Below, in pieces: positions 1-10,905 of a stretch of 64,000 nucleotides of DNA. The stretch lies in contig NC_084887.1 in the NCBI RefSeq assembly GCF_958979055.1, forward strand, positions 36,620,620-36,684,619, in the 5' to 3' direction. The position numbers and the translations under genes were made by a program. The notes beneath the pieces were generated by a model. That model did not search any database. It saw only the letters and a list, made by a program, of their open reading frames with translations, and was not told where the DNA came from. The DNA comes from Alnus glutinosa (lineage: Eukaryota > Streptophyta > Magnoliopsida > Fagales > Betulaceae). How positions within the stretch are numbered: the first letter of the stretch is position 1; each line of letters starts with the position of its first letter.

Positions 1-1
1 G

Positions 2-274
2 GCTGGAACAGCTGCTCAGTTTGCTCCCATAGGCTTGGTGAATATGCTCAACACTGGCGGCGCCATTGAGTCCTTGGCCTTCAATGAGGAGGGGAAGTCT
101 GTTCAGATTGGAGTGAAGGGCACCGGAGAAATGAGGGTGTTCGCATCCCAGAAGCCAATTGCCTGCAAGATTGATGACAAGGTCGTGCCATTTGAGTACG
201 AGGGCTGCATGGTTGTTATTCAAGTGCCATGGCCTAATTCTTCCAACTCATCTATAGTTGACTACTTCTTCTGA
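2..274 (+). CDS. Raffinose synthase family protein (GH36), C-terminal end only
   Basis: The reading frame is open from base 2 to the TGA at 272-274 and gives the last 90 residues; the rest lies left of the window. The peptide begins with the segment APIGLVNMLNTGGAIESL, then GVKGTGEMRVFASQKP, MVVIQVPWP and a terminal YFF. These are the C-terminal beta-rich segments of the plant raffinose synthase/seed imbibition protein family. The family moves galactosyl units from galactinol to sucrose or acts as alkaline alpha-galactosidase, in the cytosol or plastid. The catalytic barrel is not in the window, so I cannot tell synthase from hydrolase or assign a subfamily. The low-complexity DNA after the stop looks like ordinary 3' flank. 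Confidence 0.85.
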   Translation, partial: AGTAAQFAPIGLVNMLNTGGAIESLAFNEEGKSVQIGVKGTGEMRVFASQKPIACKIDDKVVPFEYEGCMVVIQVPWPNSSNSSIVDYFF

Positions 275-967
275 AGTTAATCAGGGGCTGTTTATTAGTT
301 TGGCTCCTTTAGGATGTTGATGATTCTAAGTATTTAAGGACTTTGATGACTTAATTTTTTTTCCCAAGATGGGGGAAACTTACTAAGTGAAATCAAGCGA
401 TATAAAGTTATGTTTTCTTACCAATTTTGCAACATTTAGCTCAATAGCTAGCTCTTTCTCAAATGTGATTTCTGCCATTCTCTTTCTCAAATCTGTTAGC
501 CAAATTTCTAATGTTATCAAATCGCCTCCTATCTTCCTAACATGGAAGTCAATCCACCGCGTACGGTGATTGCCATCTAGAAAGAAATGAAATCAAATCT
601 CCATCTTCCTAACATGGAAGTCAATCCACCACGTACGGTGATTGTCATGTCATCTAGAAAGAAATGAAACCTCAAACCGTGTCCTATCTTTCTAACGTTG
701 AAGTCAACCCACCATCGTCATTGTCATCTAGAAGGAAAAGAAATCATATCTCCAGCTAAGGAAACCAATCTCCTATTTTCGTATCAAATCATCTGTCATC
801 TTCCATGCATAGAGATTTGTAATTCCTAGAATCATGTTATAGCCGTAAGTTCGAAACATGTTTGTGTCATTTATATTAATTTGATTTCGATTAAATATTT
901 TACTCAAAATGAAGAGTAGTATGTATTTTATGGTCATGATCTAAAAACTAAAGTTAGTACATCTAAT
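275..967. other. 3' flank and intergenic DNA, no gene
   Basis: AT-rich sequence after the raffinose-synthase stop. The only structure I see is the three-unit tandem repeat listed separately (527-745). Reading frames here are short and have no recognisable domain. Confidence 0.6.
527..745. repeat. Three-copy tandem repeat, units of about 70-80 bp
   Basis: A unit containing TCTTCCTAACATGGAAGTCA, then a CCACC..CGTACGGTGATTG block, then CATCTAGAAAGAAATGAAA, occurs at about 527 and 602 and in a more diverged form at about 686. The first two units are nearly identical; the third has lost the CGTACGG core. Seen directly; no function inferred. Confidence 0.75.
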
Positions 968-2007
968 AGTTTATATGATTTACTACATAACTCTCGTACC
1001 AAAACCTAGTGAGAGATCGTCCCCCTTCTCTCTAAAATCACTGCACCCTACTGTGAGCAACTCCAACACTTTTACCCGTTCCCTACTATTTCCATCCACC
1101 TCACCACAAAACCCCCCATCTTCCTTACCTTCTGCCAACTTTCTCTCTATCCTTCTTCCTGTTTTTTTGTATTTTCGGCCATTGGAGTTAAGGCCAAATC
1201 TCCAGTTCCCCATCTATCTTACTACAGTTTTTCAGTGTTTTTGGCCATTGGAGTTAAGGCCTAATCTCCATCTACCCACCTATCTTTACAACAATTTCTT
1301 TTTCTTGTCATGGTTTGTGTCTTCACAGCAGCAACCCCTGTCATTTACCTTCCACCATATCTATTGTAATTTTTGGGATCGAGTTTTGTTTCAATTTTTC
1401 CGTTTTAGATCTATGCTCTTTCCCCAACCTCTACATGACACGCTCCTCACCACCGGATTCATCGGCGTCTCCGTCATCCACCAACAGTTTCTGTTCACTC
1501 CACCTCCTTCTATAAGGTCGTGCGTGGCGCACACTCTCCAGAGAGTTTTCTGCTCTCTTCGGCGCATGGATGCCATGTTTGGTCTCCCCACTTTCAACCA
1601 CGACTTCCACCGGTGTTTCATGGGTTTGCCAGCGTTTCTGGCCACTGAGAGGCTTTCCTTTGGCGGCGCGTGTGTCTCACGTGCCGTTAGGGAAGGTTCC
1701 CACACCGCCTTCTGCTTCTGGATCTCTGTTGTGTTTGTTTTTGTTTTTTTGGGCTTACTTGTTTTACTTTCCCCATGTTCACCCCTGTAATCAAGGTGTT
1801 TGGGTCCTTGTGACTCAATACACTCTTCAAATCACCTTCAATGGTGACCCAGACTTTGTGGCATCCATGCCTCGAGCCAAAGGGCCCGCATCTTCGGAAG
1901 CATTGTTCCCGCGTACTTTCGTTCTTAGGTTTGTTCTTGGGTTGCCTAGCCCATTCGTGTTTTATTTTGTATTTTATCTTTTGTTGTAATCTGTTTACAT
2001 GCATCTG

Positions 2008-2062
<55 letters not shown>

Positions 2063-2071
2063 ATATGATTT
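968..2071 (+). mobile_element. Young retroposed insertion with 51-A tail and 14-bp target-site duplication
   Basis: The 14-mer AGTTTATATGATTT occurs at 968-981 and again at 2058-2071. Between the copies is about 1.03 kb of more GC-rich sequence ending in an uninterrupted run of A at 2008-2058. A perfect duplication plus an intact pure A tail is the hallmark of LINE-machinery retroposition, and its freshness implies a recent event. The body has no RT, endonuclease or other domain I recognise. Frames up to 271 codons (975-1790) exist but look like translated UTR (Phe/Ser/Pro-rich). It may be a retroposed noncoding transcript, a processed pseudogene of an unrecognised gene, or a non-autonomous LINE derivative. 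The last bases before the A run (TTGTTGTAAT) resemble a plant mRNA 3' end. Confidence 0.85.
1176..1290 (+). repeat. Two-copy 66-bp tandem duplication inside the retroposed insertion
   Basis: GGCCATTGGAGTTAAGGCC followed by AATCTCCA recurs at about 1177 and 1243, with similar following sequence (CATCTATCTT versus CACCTATCTT). The duplication lies wholly inside the inserted segment, so it was probably already in the source transcript. Confidence 0.75.
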
Positions 2072-4185
2072 CAATATTAACACGTCACGTCTTTTAAAAA
2101 ATTTAAATAATCAACTTTAAATTATAACTATGAAATAGAGAGGATCCGTGTTTAATTTGAATCCACGTGTGAGTAAGAGTGTTAGAATATTAATTAATAT
2201 TAGAGTATAAGGTATTTTTTTTTTTTAAAAAAAAAAAAAGAAAAAGAAAAAAAAGACTAATAAATAAATAAAAACCCAATTTGTGTTTCACTTATCACAT
2301 CTACTTTATTTCATGGTTACGACTCGCGGATTGCGGTTGGTCCCTGGGCGGCTGAGCAAAGAATATGTGATGGCTCATTTGCAATGGTCCACGAATGGAG
2401 TTGGGTTCAGGACCATAGTGATTGGTCTTGGATCCAACAATAAGTTAAAGGTTCAAGTGTTGGTGGCCCATTTGAAATCCCTACTTTTGAAGTTTGAATT
2501 ATTTTAGGAATTCTAGGATTCAAAAAATGAAAATAAAAGTAAATAAAAGAGTAAATGAGATAAAGTAATGCTACTTTTTGGACTCATTTGTCGTGTTTTA
2601 AGCGACTTTCCATATTACTTACTTAAAACATGTTACATCAACTGATTTGAAATGTATATGATAAATAGATTTGAAGAATAGCATTATTCAATCAACCATT
2701 AGATGTTGGTGGATTTTTGACCCAATTAAAAAATCATCCATTAGGGCTAAAAGGATCACTTCTATAAATTTGGTTAGATTTCTATCGAGCTTTGCACTCG
2801 AAGATAAAGAAGGATTGACATTTGCTCATTCAGTTTAAGTTTTGATTGATCTTGAACAAAGCTTTAGCTAAGTTAAATCTTGTCAAAATTTTCAAAATAC
2901 CCCTATTTTTTTAAAAAAAAAAATAAAAAAATTGCAATGATTTATGCGTTGATCATAATTTAACGGAATTTACAAAAATACTCGTTCTGTTAAATTTTGA
3001 CCAACAACTAATTCCTTGAAATTTTTTTTCCTAAAAAAAAAAAAAATAGGGTATTTTGAAAATTTTGATAGGATTTAACGAAAAATTCTAACGGACGGTT
3101 AAAATTAAAAAAGGTGAAAGATGGATACCCTAATTGATACTTTTTAAAGTTTGAGTACTTTATTGCAAAAGTGATGAAAATTCAGGGGTTATAAGTAAAG
3201 TTTTCCTCTTTTTTTTTTTTTTTTTGTTTGTTTTTTTTTTTTTTCTCTCTCTCTCTAAAAAGCATTTTCTATAGACAATAGCTATATTTCCCAACGCAAT
3301 TCCAAACAGACTCTTAGTAAGTGAATATATTCCCTACATGGCTACATTGTTGGCACACTTTCAAATTCTTGAACTCACTTGATATTTGGGCTAGGACCGT
3401 TCAAATGTCCATAATTTACAGGCAGGTTCTTGGTTACCCAAAAAAAAAAAAAGCACTCTAGCTGAACTAGTAGTAATTTGGTCTCCACTTATTGAGATAT
3501 GGTTGCACCATGTGCAATATTTCTTATATAAATAATTTATTAAGAGGTGGTCGAATTACTCTTAAACATTGATAGTGGCTGAACCATCCCTTTGGTAATA
3601 GCAACCACTTGTATTGCAAACCATTTTTTTTCCCCTCCTTATGTATGGATCTCTATTCGACCTCCACATAGACGACTGAGATTGACTTATAATTCTCATG
3701 GTTATGCAATGAGTTTAAGCTTTATCAATCTAGAACCCTTCGTACCAAAAACCCAAGCTATCTTGCCACAATTGTAAAACAATTTGGGCCCAGATTGTTA
3801 AGCCCAGCCCATAGATCAAATTACTCGGACAATAGCTATTAGCTACTTCCTCTCTCCATAAAATAAAACACAGAGTTTAAAATAATAAAGTTAATCACTT
3901 TAATCATACAATTTTATTTTATTTTATTTTATTTATTATTATCCTCTATTTAAAGTTGCATTGTACATATATTGGTCGGGTCATGATACATGCCAGTTTC
4001 ATCCTAATGTGTCTTGCGGTTGTGCATTAGTTGTGCACTTGTTGTGCATGTATCATGGTTCCACCCTATGTGTCTTGAAGTTGTACACTAGTAATACACT
4101 TGTTGTATTTTTAGCATTTTTCATATTGGTTTGTGCCTACACTTATCATTACAATTAAAAAAATGCAAAGTATTAATATAATATG
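2072..4185. other. Intergenic AT-rich DNA, no gene
   Basis: Contains poly-A/poly-T tracts (about 2213-2260 and 3211-3242), a (CT) run near 3245 and the MITE-like inverted repeat at 2872-3079. No coding region, RNA gene or promoter could be supported. Confidence 0.6.
2872..3079. mobile_element. MITE-like inverted-repeat element of about 208 bp
   Basis: The left arm starts GTTAAATCTTGTCAAAATTT and runs on through TCAAAATACCCCTA followed by T/A. The right arm, read as reverse complement from 3079, is GTTAAATCCTATCAAAATTT then TCAAAATACCCTA. About 34 bp of arm match with three or four differences. There is no coding capacity. The flanks show no obvious target duplication, so the superfamily is unassigned. 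Confidence 0.65.
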
Positions 4186-4933
4186 GAAGAGTATGATGCT
4201 CAAACTTGGGATAGATTAAGGGAGAAAAACCAATTATTCCCCAGTTTAAAGTTGTTTAGTACTCAATGGTGATTCATCGACATTCTTTTATGCTCTGAGT
4301 GGTGTTTAGAGGGGCCCTTGTCATGAAAGTTAATCTTCATAGTTGGGGATATGGAACGGACATCCTTTGCAAATTTTGTTTTGAATAATAAGAAAGTGTG
4401 GAACATTTGTTTTTTCACTGTAGCTTTAGCAGGTGTGTTTAGAGGGCTGTTTTGGTCGAATGTAGGGTGGTCAATCTTGTTGTTAAGTGGGAGGACGCGG
4501 TGAGCTGGAGTGTGTCTAATCTCATAGAAAGGAGTTTATGGGTGAATCTGTACATACTATGTTTGGGTGCTTCGGTTTATCATTTGTGGAAGTTGAAAAA
4601 TGACTTATGTTATGGCAATCCTCTTAGAGTGGAAGAGGCTGTGGAGTAGCAAATCAAGTGGGAGGTTAGGTCTTAGGTCATGGCTAAAGGAGGATTCAAG
4701 AAGACAGGCCTTAATGCTCAACTTGTTCATTTGTGAAACTTGTAATTTCTGTCTGTTTTTTATGTTGTAATGGTTTTCTTTTCTCTGCTCTGTTAGGGAG
4801 TGTTTTGTTCCCTTTTAAGGGACCTTTGCGTCCAGTTTTTCACCGGAGAGAGTTGTAGATTGATGTGTCAGATTAATGAAGGTTTTAATTCATAAAAAAA
4901 AAGAAAAAAAGAAAAAAAAGAAGAAGAGTATGA
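4186..4933 (+). mobile_element. 5'-truncated LINE remnant (zf-RVT end) with 11-bp target-site duplication
   Basis: GAAGAGTATGA occurs at 4186-4196 and 4923-4933. The enclosed sequence ends in an A-rich tail (about 4893-4922). Before the tail, translation with frameshifts gives the zinc-binding C-terminal part of a plant LINE reverse transcriptase: a Cys-x2-Cys, a His-x4-Cys region (EHLFFHC-like, about 4395-4425), then an LWKLKND-type segment at about 4585-4605. Only the 3' end of the element is present and it carries several stops, so it is inactive. Confidence 0.8.
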
Positions 4934-5390
4934 ACAAAATTTTCTTTAAATTGGGTTAATTTTTTTTTCTTCTTCTAAATTTATTAAACTGGCCGTCATT
5001 AAAGAATATAATTCTCTAACTTCAAAAAAAAAAAGAATATAATTCTCGTATATATTTTTAATATGTAAGTATTAAATCTTACATGTAAAAATAATGTACT
5101 TTAAAAATAAATATTAATTTAATAAATTGAATTAAACAAATTAAAAGAGAAATATAAATAATGTCATAATGACAACACCAACACGGTTAAAAAATAAATA
5201 AATAAAAAAATTCCCAAGAAATTAAAAAAAGAAAAGTCAAATTTCCGTCGTGAAGAAGTAACCCAAAGAAAAATAAGAAAAAACAGAGATTGTCTTCGTC
5301 ATTCGGGTTTCCTGTCAATCCTCAAACCCAACAAAAAAAATAAGAAAGCACCGAAATTGGTCCCATTTTGCGAGGCGGTGCGGGGAGCCG
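4934..5390 (+). promoter_or_regulatory. Upstream region and probable 5' UTR of the FLOE-like gene
   Basis: AT-rich DNA leading into a purine-rich leader (about 5220-5390) just before the ATG at 5391. I could not pick a TATA box or transcription start with confidence. The leader has no in-frame ATG that would displace the chosen start. Confidence 0.45.
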
Positions 5391-8300
5391 ATGAATACGA
5401 CGCCGTACATGGACAAGCAGATAATGGATCTGTCGCAGGGATCTGCTGCGACGCAGAGCAAGGACTTCATCGACCTGATGAACCATCCGGAGGAGGAGGA
5501 AGAGGAGGTCGACCATCATCACGGCCACACGCATCAAATTGGCGGTGTCAACAAGAATGGGATTAATCAGAAGGAGGAGATCGTGGCCAGCTACGATTTC
5601 CAGCCGATTCGCCCTCTTTATCAGCCCCCCAATTTCGATGCCTCTCCCAATCTCCAGGCTCGGGCATGGAGCTCCGGTTCCGATTCCAAGCCCACCACCA
5701 CCACCACCACCACACCTATTAGAGTAACCCTCTCTCTCTCTCTCTCTGAAATTTAGGGTTTCCATTTGGTTGTTACATAGGGTTTATGATTTTTTATTTT
5801 TTATTTTTTTTAACTATTTTTTACGATGAATTTGTTGTACTGGTTATAGTTCTTTAGGCAATGCTCAGTATCGGACTCGTAGTTTTCTTCTTGATTTGCG
5901 AATTGCGATATATATATATAACGAAAGGATGATTTGGTTGAGGGTTTGTTATGGATTGATAATGGGTCACAAAGAACTAGTTGCTTTTGGGAAAAGGAGT
6001 TGGGGATCTATAGCTTAATTGGGGGGAAAAAAAAAAGCTTCGAAATATCCGATCCATGGTATCATATTTGTATGCATAGGTTGTAGTGGAATATCTAATA
6101 AATATTTAACTTTTTCTTTGGATTCATTGGTGGCTCAATTTGTCTGTGGCCTAGACGATGGTCAGGGTTCGATCCCAGATAATAGAAGACTTTATCTGTT
6201 GAGCTAGCTGACACCCAAGACCCACCAGGAATATTACCTGTTTATATGGTTGAAGAAACATATTGTTTTTCCTGTGGTTTATGCATGAACTTGAGGTTTT
6301 TTACTTGATTTGTCTGGAGCTATACCTTTTTCTTCTTTTTTTTTTTTTTCCCTCTCTCTCTCTCTCGGTAGTATTAGTAGTAATTAGTGTCTTAAGGTTC
6401 CTTATCTTTTGCTCTAAAGATATCTGGGTGGGTTTTGATTTAATCGATGATCAATTGGTATGGTGTATCTACCATTTTTTTTTCTTCGGGAGGATGTTGT
6501 TTCGTTATCTTCGAGATTGAAGTTTGTGAAGAAGTGGTCAGAACTTTTGGGAACAATCTAGGGTCTAATTTTACGATCGGATGTTTCTATCACATGTTGA
6601 GCTGGGAAGATCTTTTCATTTGGAGCAAGAAAATATATGCTCCTAGCTTTGACAGAACAGTCAGATTCCCATAAGATATTTAATCAATAAAACGGATCAA
6701 TTGGCAATGATGACATTGTGAATGCTTATATATGTTATGTTTTTAAATAGGATAACCTACAATATGTTGGACACATATTTTGATGTTTGGTTGGTTAGAT
6801 GCTTTTGGACTTGGAATTCATGTGTACGTATTGATGAAACTAATTCCAGCATGTATAGAAATTAAAATCACTGATATCATAGGCTGAAACATGCATGAAT
6901 TTATCTGATTATCAATCAGGAAAGGTTAGTTTGGAAAATAAAAATGAAAAGTTAGGGCAATCAGATGAGTTTTCATCCCTTCGAATGTCTTCCCCCCATC
7001 CAATCCCTGACATGCTAAAAGCAAAAAAAAACTGCTGTTATGCGCTCAGTGGTAAACGGAGTGTCCAGAGCATTGTTTATGTCCCATATAAAACACTACT
7101 GCTAATTAGGCTCTTGCTCTGTGGATTAATTTACTGGCACTAAAGTTAGTTTGAGTTCCCTGGTTGAGTTTTACCTTGATTTCTGTGTCTAGGTTCTAAA
7201 CCTTGGTCTTTAGACAATACAGATGGTTTCTGTTGTTATTTTTCTTTTCTCCCCTCTCGGTTTTCTGTTTGATTTATACTTTTGTATAGTTTTCTCGTTC
7301 TCTTTTGGATTGACCAGATTATTTGCCTTTGTTGGACTACTTTCTTTCTCTTGTCTTATGGGTAATTTGTAGGGAGTACTACTGTTCTGTAGTTCTGTTA
7401 TTTGGAGATATTGATGATAGGCTATCTTATTTATTTCTGAGTATTCTCTTCATGTACATTTAATTGGTGTTCCATATCTTATACAGAATTATGGTTCCTT
7501 GGACTCCATTGAACCTGCAAAAGTCATTCTGGATAAGGATCTAAATGTCTTTGATGCTACAATTGTGTCTGAGATTGATCAAACAATGAAGAAACATGCG
7601 GATAATTTGCTACATGTGTTGGAAGGTGTTAGCGCACGGCTAACTCAGCTGGAAAGCAGAACCCGAAACCTTGAGAATTCTGTGGATGATTTTAAGGTAT
7701 CTGTTGGAAACAACCATGGAAGCACTGATGGAAAAATGCGGCAGTTGGAGAATATTGTTAGAGAGGTATCTTCTCTATCAAACCTTTCTTTTAGTGCTTT
7801 GTAGCAGTTAAGTGCATTTGGGATTTGGGTAAATTTTATGAATTTGGTGGATGTCATCAACTCATGCTACGAACATGCTCACAATATAAGTTGATTTTTT
7901 TTTTTTTAAATAAGTAATAAACCAATCTTATTGAAAGAGTAAGGCGCCCCTAAGTATAAAAGAAGTATACAAAATGAACCACCTAACTAGAAAGAGCAAA
8001 ATGAACAAGAAAGTCACTATAATTAATTGACAAATGAGACACATACATTGCCGTCTAAAAATACAATGTTTCAAAGAACATATAAATAATATCTCCCATA
8101 GTCCTCTCCCTCTCCTCTAAGTTTCTGTCATTCTTTTTCCTCCAAAAACATTAAAAGAGGCATGTAAGCACCATTTTCCATACCGCAGCACTCCTTGGCC
8201 TGCCAGAGGACCACCATCAGTCATATAGATCAATAATACGTCTAGGCATAACTCAGATCAATAACCATTTTCCACATCGCAATATATGATGATTAGCAAT

Positions 8301-10142
8301 GCTTTCATTGTTGAAAGCAATTTTCGAAGTGGTAATATGGGCGGGAAGTCAGCTTTTAGGAGTTAAGTTAGTCATCTTTTGGGAGTTAAGTGGATAATTT
8401 GCTGAACTGAACTCTGTGCAGGTCCAAAATTAAGTGGATTGGTTTTGATCGTTGTTAAATGTTCAATTCTTGCTATTAAGCCTGTCCAACATGACATACA
8501 CCCATAGGTGCCATATTGCATGCACCATATATATATCGATGCTTGCGGCATATATATACTTACATGCTATTCATGTTGATTCGTTCATATTTAGTGTGAT
8601 GCCGGCCAACCATTTTTCCAGTAGTGCCTTTTGGTGATATTTACGAATTTTTGGCTAATGATGACATCTAAAACTCTTTTACCCCAATGTCAATTTCTTC
8701 CCTTGAGATCCCAAAACTTGGTGCTGAAGCTTTCGCAATTTCAAGTTGGTTATTTTCAACTTATTATTCCTCGAGAAATGATGCTCTACTCTTCCTTCGG
8801 ATGTCCTTGATCTTTGACAATATTTTGAATTAAAATAATGCCTCCAGAACTATTTACATCAGTTCATTTGTTTGAGAACCCAAAACCTAGTGCAGAAAGT
8901 GAAAACTAAATCCTCTGAAGCAGAGGTAGGCTTCCAACAATGTGATTAGTATGCTCACTTTCTTGTTTGCGTTTGTGCTGCTTTATTGATCATTCTATTG
9001 TTTCCCTTTGGTGTTTGTTCATTTACGTACAGGTGCTAGCAGGGGTACAGGTTTTAAAGGATAAACAATTAATAGTTGATGGTCAACTAGAGCTTGCGAA
9101 GCTACAATTGTCCAAGGTAGACCATCAACCAGAAACCCAGCATGGTATGCAAGTTGATTCTGTGCAGCAGGCTGCATCTGCTCCTCAGCAGTCCCACCAC
9201 CAGCTTCCTCCTGTTAATATTCCACAATCACTCCCAGCGCTTCCTCCCCCTAATGCTCCTCCCCAACCTTCTCTCCATCAGAATCTTCCACCTTCAGTTC
9301 AACTTCCTCCTCAACTCCTTCAGAACCAGATCCCTTCTATTCCTCAGCGTGAGCCTTACTTCCCACCACCCGGTCAAACTCCAGAAGTCCCAAGTCAGCA
9401 ATATCAATCATCTCTAAGTCAACAGGCACATCCTCCTCCTGCAGCACCGCCACCACATCAACAATTTCAACAGGCCCCTCAACCACAGTTCTCCCAGCCA
9501 CCATCCCAGCCGCCTCAACAGCACCCATCCCTTTCAGCTGTTAATCCCACTCAACTCCAACCTTCATTAGGCCACCATGCTGAAGAAACACCCTATGCTC
9601 CTCAGAACTACCCACCAATCCTTCGCCAGCCCCCACCTCAGCAGCCACCCAGTGGACCCCCTCCCCCGCAACAGTTTTATGGGGCACCTTCTCACATGTA
9701 TGAGCCACCATCTGGTAGATCGAGTTCAGGTTTTCCTGCTGGATATGGCCCACCATCCGGGCCCAGTGAACCATACCATTATGGTGTATCTCCTCAATAT
9801 GGTAGTTCTTCTGCAGTAAAACCACAACTCTCTTCTCCTGCTGGGGCACAGAGTGGTGGAAGTGGTTACCCACAGCTCCCAACCGCTCGGGTGCTACCGC
9901 AGGCCTTGCCTACTGCTTCTGGGGTTGGTGGTGGTTCAGGTTCTGCGGGAACAGGGAGCAGGGTTCCCATTGATGATGTGATTGACAAAGTGACCCATAT
10001 GGGATTCCCTAGAGACCACGTGAGGGCAACAGTTCGAAAGCTGACAGAAAACGGCCAGTCGGTTGACCTGAATGTAGTGCTGGATAAGTTGATGAATGAT
10101 GGGGAACTCCAGCCCCCAAGAGGAGGTTGGTTTGGTCGGTAG
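5391..10142 (+). CDS. FLOE-like protein (DUF1421; Q/P/S-rich, prion-like)
   Basis: Three exons join in phase 0: 5391-5723, 7487-7765, 9033-10142 (573 aa). Donors are AGA|GTAACC and GAG|GTATCT; acceptors are ATACAG and TACAG. Residues 1-111 start MNTTPYMDKQIMDL and include an acidic run followed by a His-rich patch. Exon 2 (112-204) is a heptad-rich coiled coil. Residues 205-510 are low complexity, rich in Gln, Pro and Ser. The last 60 residues, starting RVPIDDVIDKVTHMGFPRDH, are the DUF1421/UBA-like domain, and the chain ends GGWFGR. This matches the Arabidopsis FLOE family (At4g28300, At5g14540, At3g01560). FLOE1 forms hydration-dependent condensates in embryos and tunes germination under water stress (known for the family). 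Which FLOE paralogue this is remains open. Intron 2 carries a LINE tail and intron 1 a SINE. Confidence 0.85.
6125..6235 (+). mobile_element. tRNA-derived SINE-like fragment in FLOE intron 1
   Basis: An A-box-like TGGCTCAATTTG (6131-6142) and a B-box GGTTCGATCC (6166-6175) are spaced about 35 bp apart, as in a Pol III promoter. The surrounding sequence does not fold into a tRNA I can recognise, so a SINE relic is likelier than a tRNA gene. No A tail or duplication is clear. Confidence 0.5.
7891..8330 (-). mobile_element. LINE 3' end in FLOE intron 2, antisense
   Basis: A T-run followed by AAATAAGTAATAA and then AAGGCGCCCCTAAGTA marks the reverse complement of the LINE 3' terminus that recurs through this window. 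Similarity to the copy at 16773-17135 continues to GTCTAGGCATAAC near 8240, corresponding to the zf-RVT region. The left end near 8330 is approximate and no clean duplication was found. Confidence 0.65.
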
Positions 10143-10721
10143 TTAGGTGGTTACCTATCTTCTTTTTGTCTTCCCCCCTCCCCCCTTTCTTTTCTTGTTT
10201 GCTCTGGTGTGCGAGTCCATGTCTTAAAATTCCATTTGTGTATACCGACAATAATTGAAAGTGGATTAATGAGTTTTTAATATCTAAACTTTTGTCACCC
10301 ATAAGAATACGATCCTCTTCATTTCATTTGAAATGGATACTATTCATTTTATAATCATAATTTAAAGTTGATACATCTAATAATGCATATAATTTCATAT
10401 TATTTAAATTTTTAAAAGACGAGTCAACAATGATTTTATATATATCGTTACATGCACCAATTTTAAATCCTGACTTTTCATTTAAAATTGATAATCTTCA
10501 TTTTATTAAATGAAACGGAGATGTTCTTATTTCTATAATGTAACGCAGCTAAGAACTCTCTACGCCTTCTCTCCATTTTTTAACCGTAGAATGACGTATT
10601 TGTTAATGCTTTTTAAATGAATTTTTTTTTTCTTGAAAGAATGTTAATGTAAAAATAGTTTTGAGTTTGTTTATAAAGAGAAAACAAAAAGGAGTTGAAA
10701 AAAAATGTGTTAGTAAACAAA
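10143..10721. other. FLOE 3' UTR and intergenic DNA
   Basis: Pyrimidine-rich sequence after the stop, probably 3' UTR to about 10290, then AT-rich DNA with no recognisable gene. Confidence 0.5.
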
Positions 10722-10905
10722 GTGGTCATTTTTTTCCCACCTTTTTTTTTTTTATAAGTAATTTCAAATTCATCAATAAAGCGCAGAGGGGCATAACCCT
10801 AATACATGGGAAGTATATAAGAGCGCCCCTAAAAGGGAGGAACAAGTAATAAATTTAGAAAGTCTACAAAAGTAAAAACATCTAGGTGGCAATTTTCTCC
10901 CCGCC
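10722..10905 (-). mobile_element. Short LINE tail with degraded 20-bp target-site duplication
   Basis: A T-run then ATAAGTAATTTC and AAAGCGCAGAGGGGC mark an antisense LINE 3' end of about 144 bp (10742-10885). The flanks GTGGTCATTTTTTTCCCACC (10722-10741) and GTGGCAATTTTCTCCCCGCC (10886-10905) match at about 15 of 20 positions, an old duplication. Confidence 0.6.

Noticed and set aside
975-1790. 271-codon open frame on the plus strand
   Set aside because: It lies inside the retroposed insertion, is Phe/Ser/Pro/Leu-rich like translated pyrimidine-rich UTR, overlaps open frames on the other strand, and has no domain.
6131-6175. Possible tRNA gene (A-box and B-box)
   Set aside because: No acceptor stem or anticodon loop could be paired; same for the boxes at 21794-21857 and 62898-62964, which fit SINEs better.
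9142-9882. Several open frames overlapping FLOE exon 3 in other frames and strand
   Set aside because: Low-complexity CCA/CAG-rich DNA stays open in many frames; only the Q/P/S frame connects in phase to the coiled coil and the DUF1421 end.
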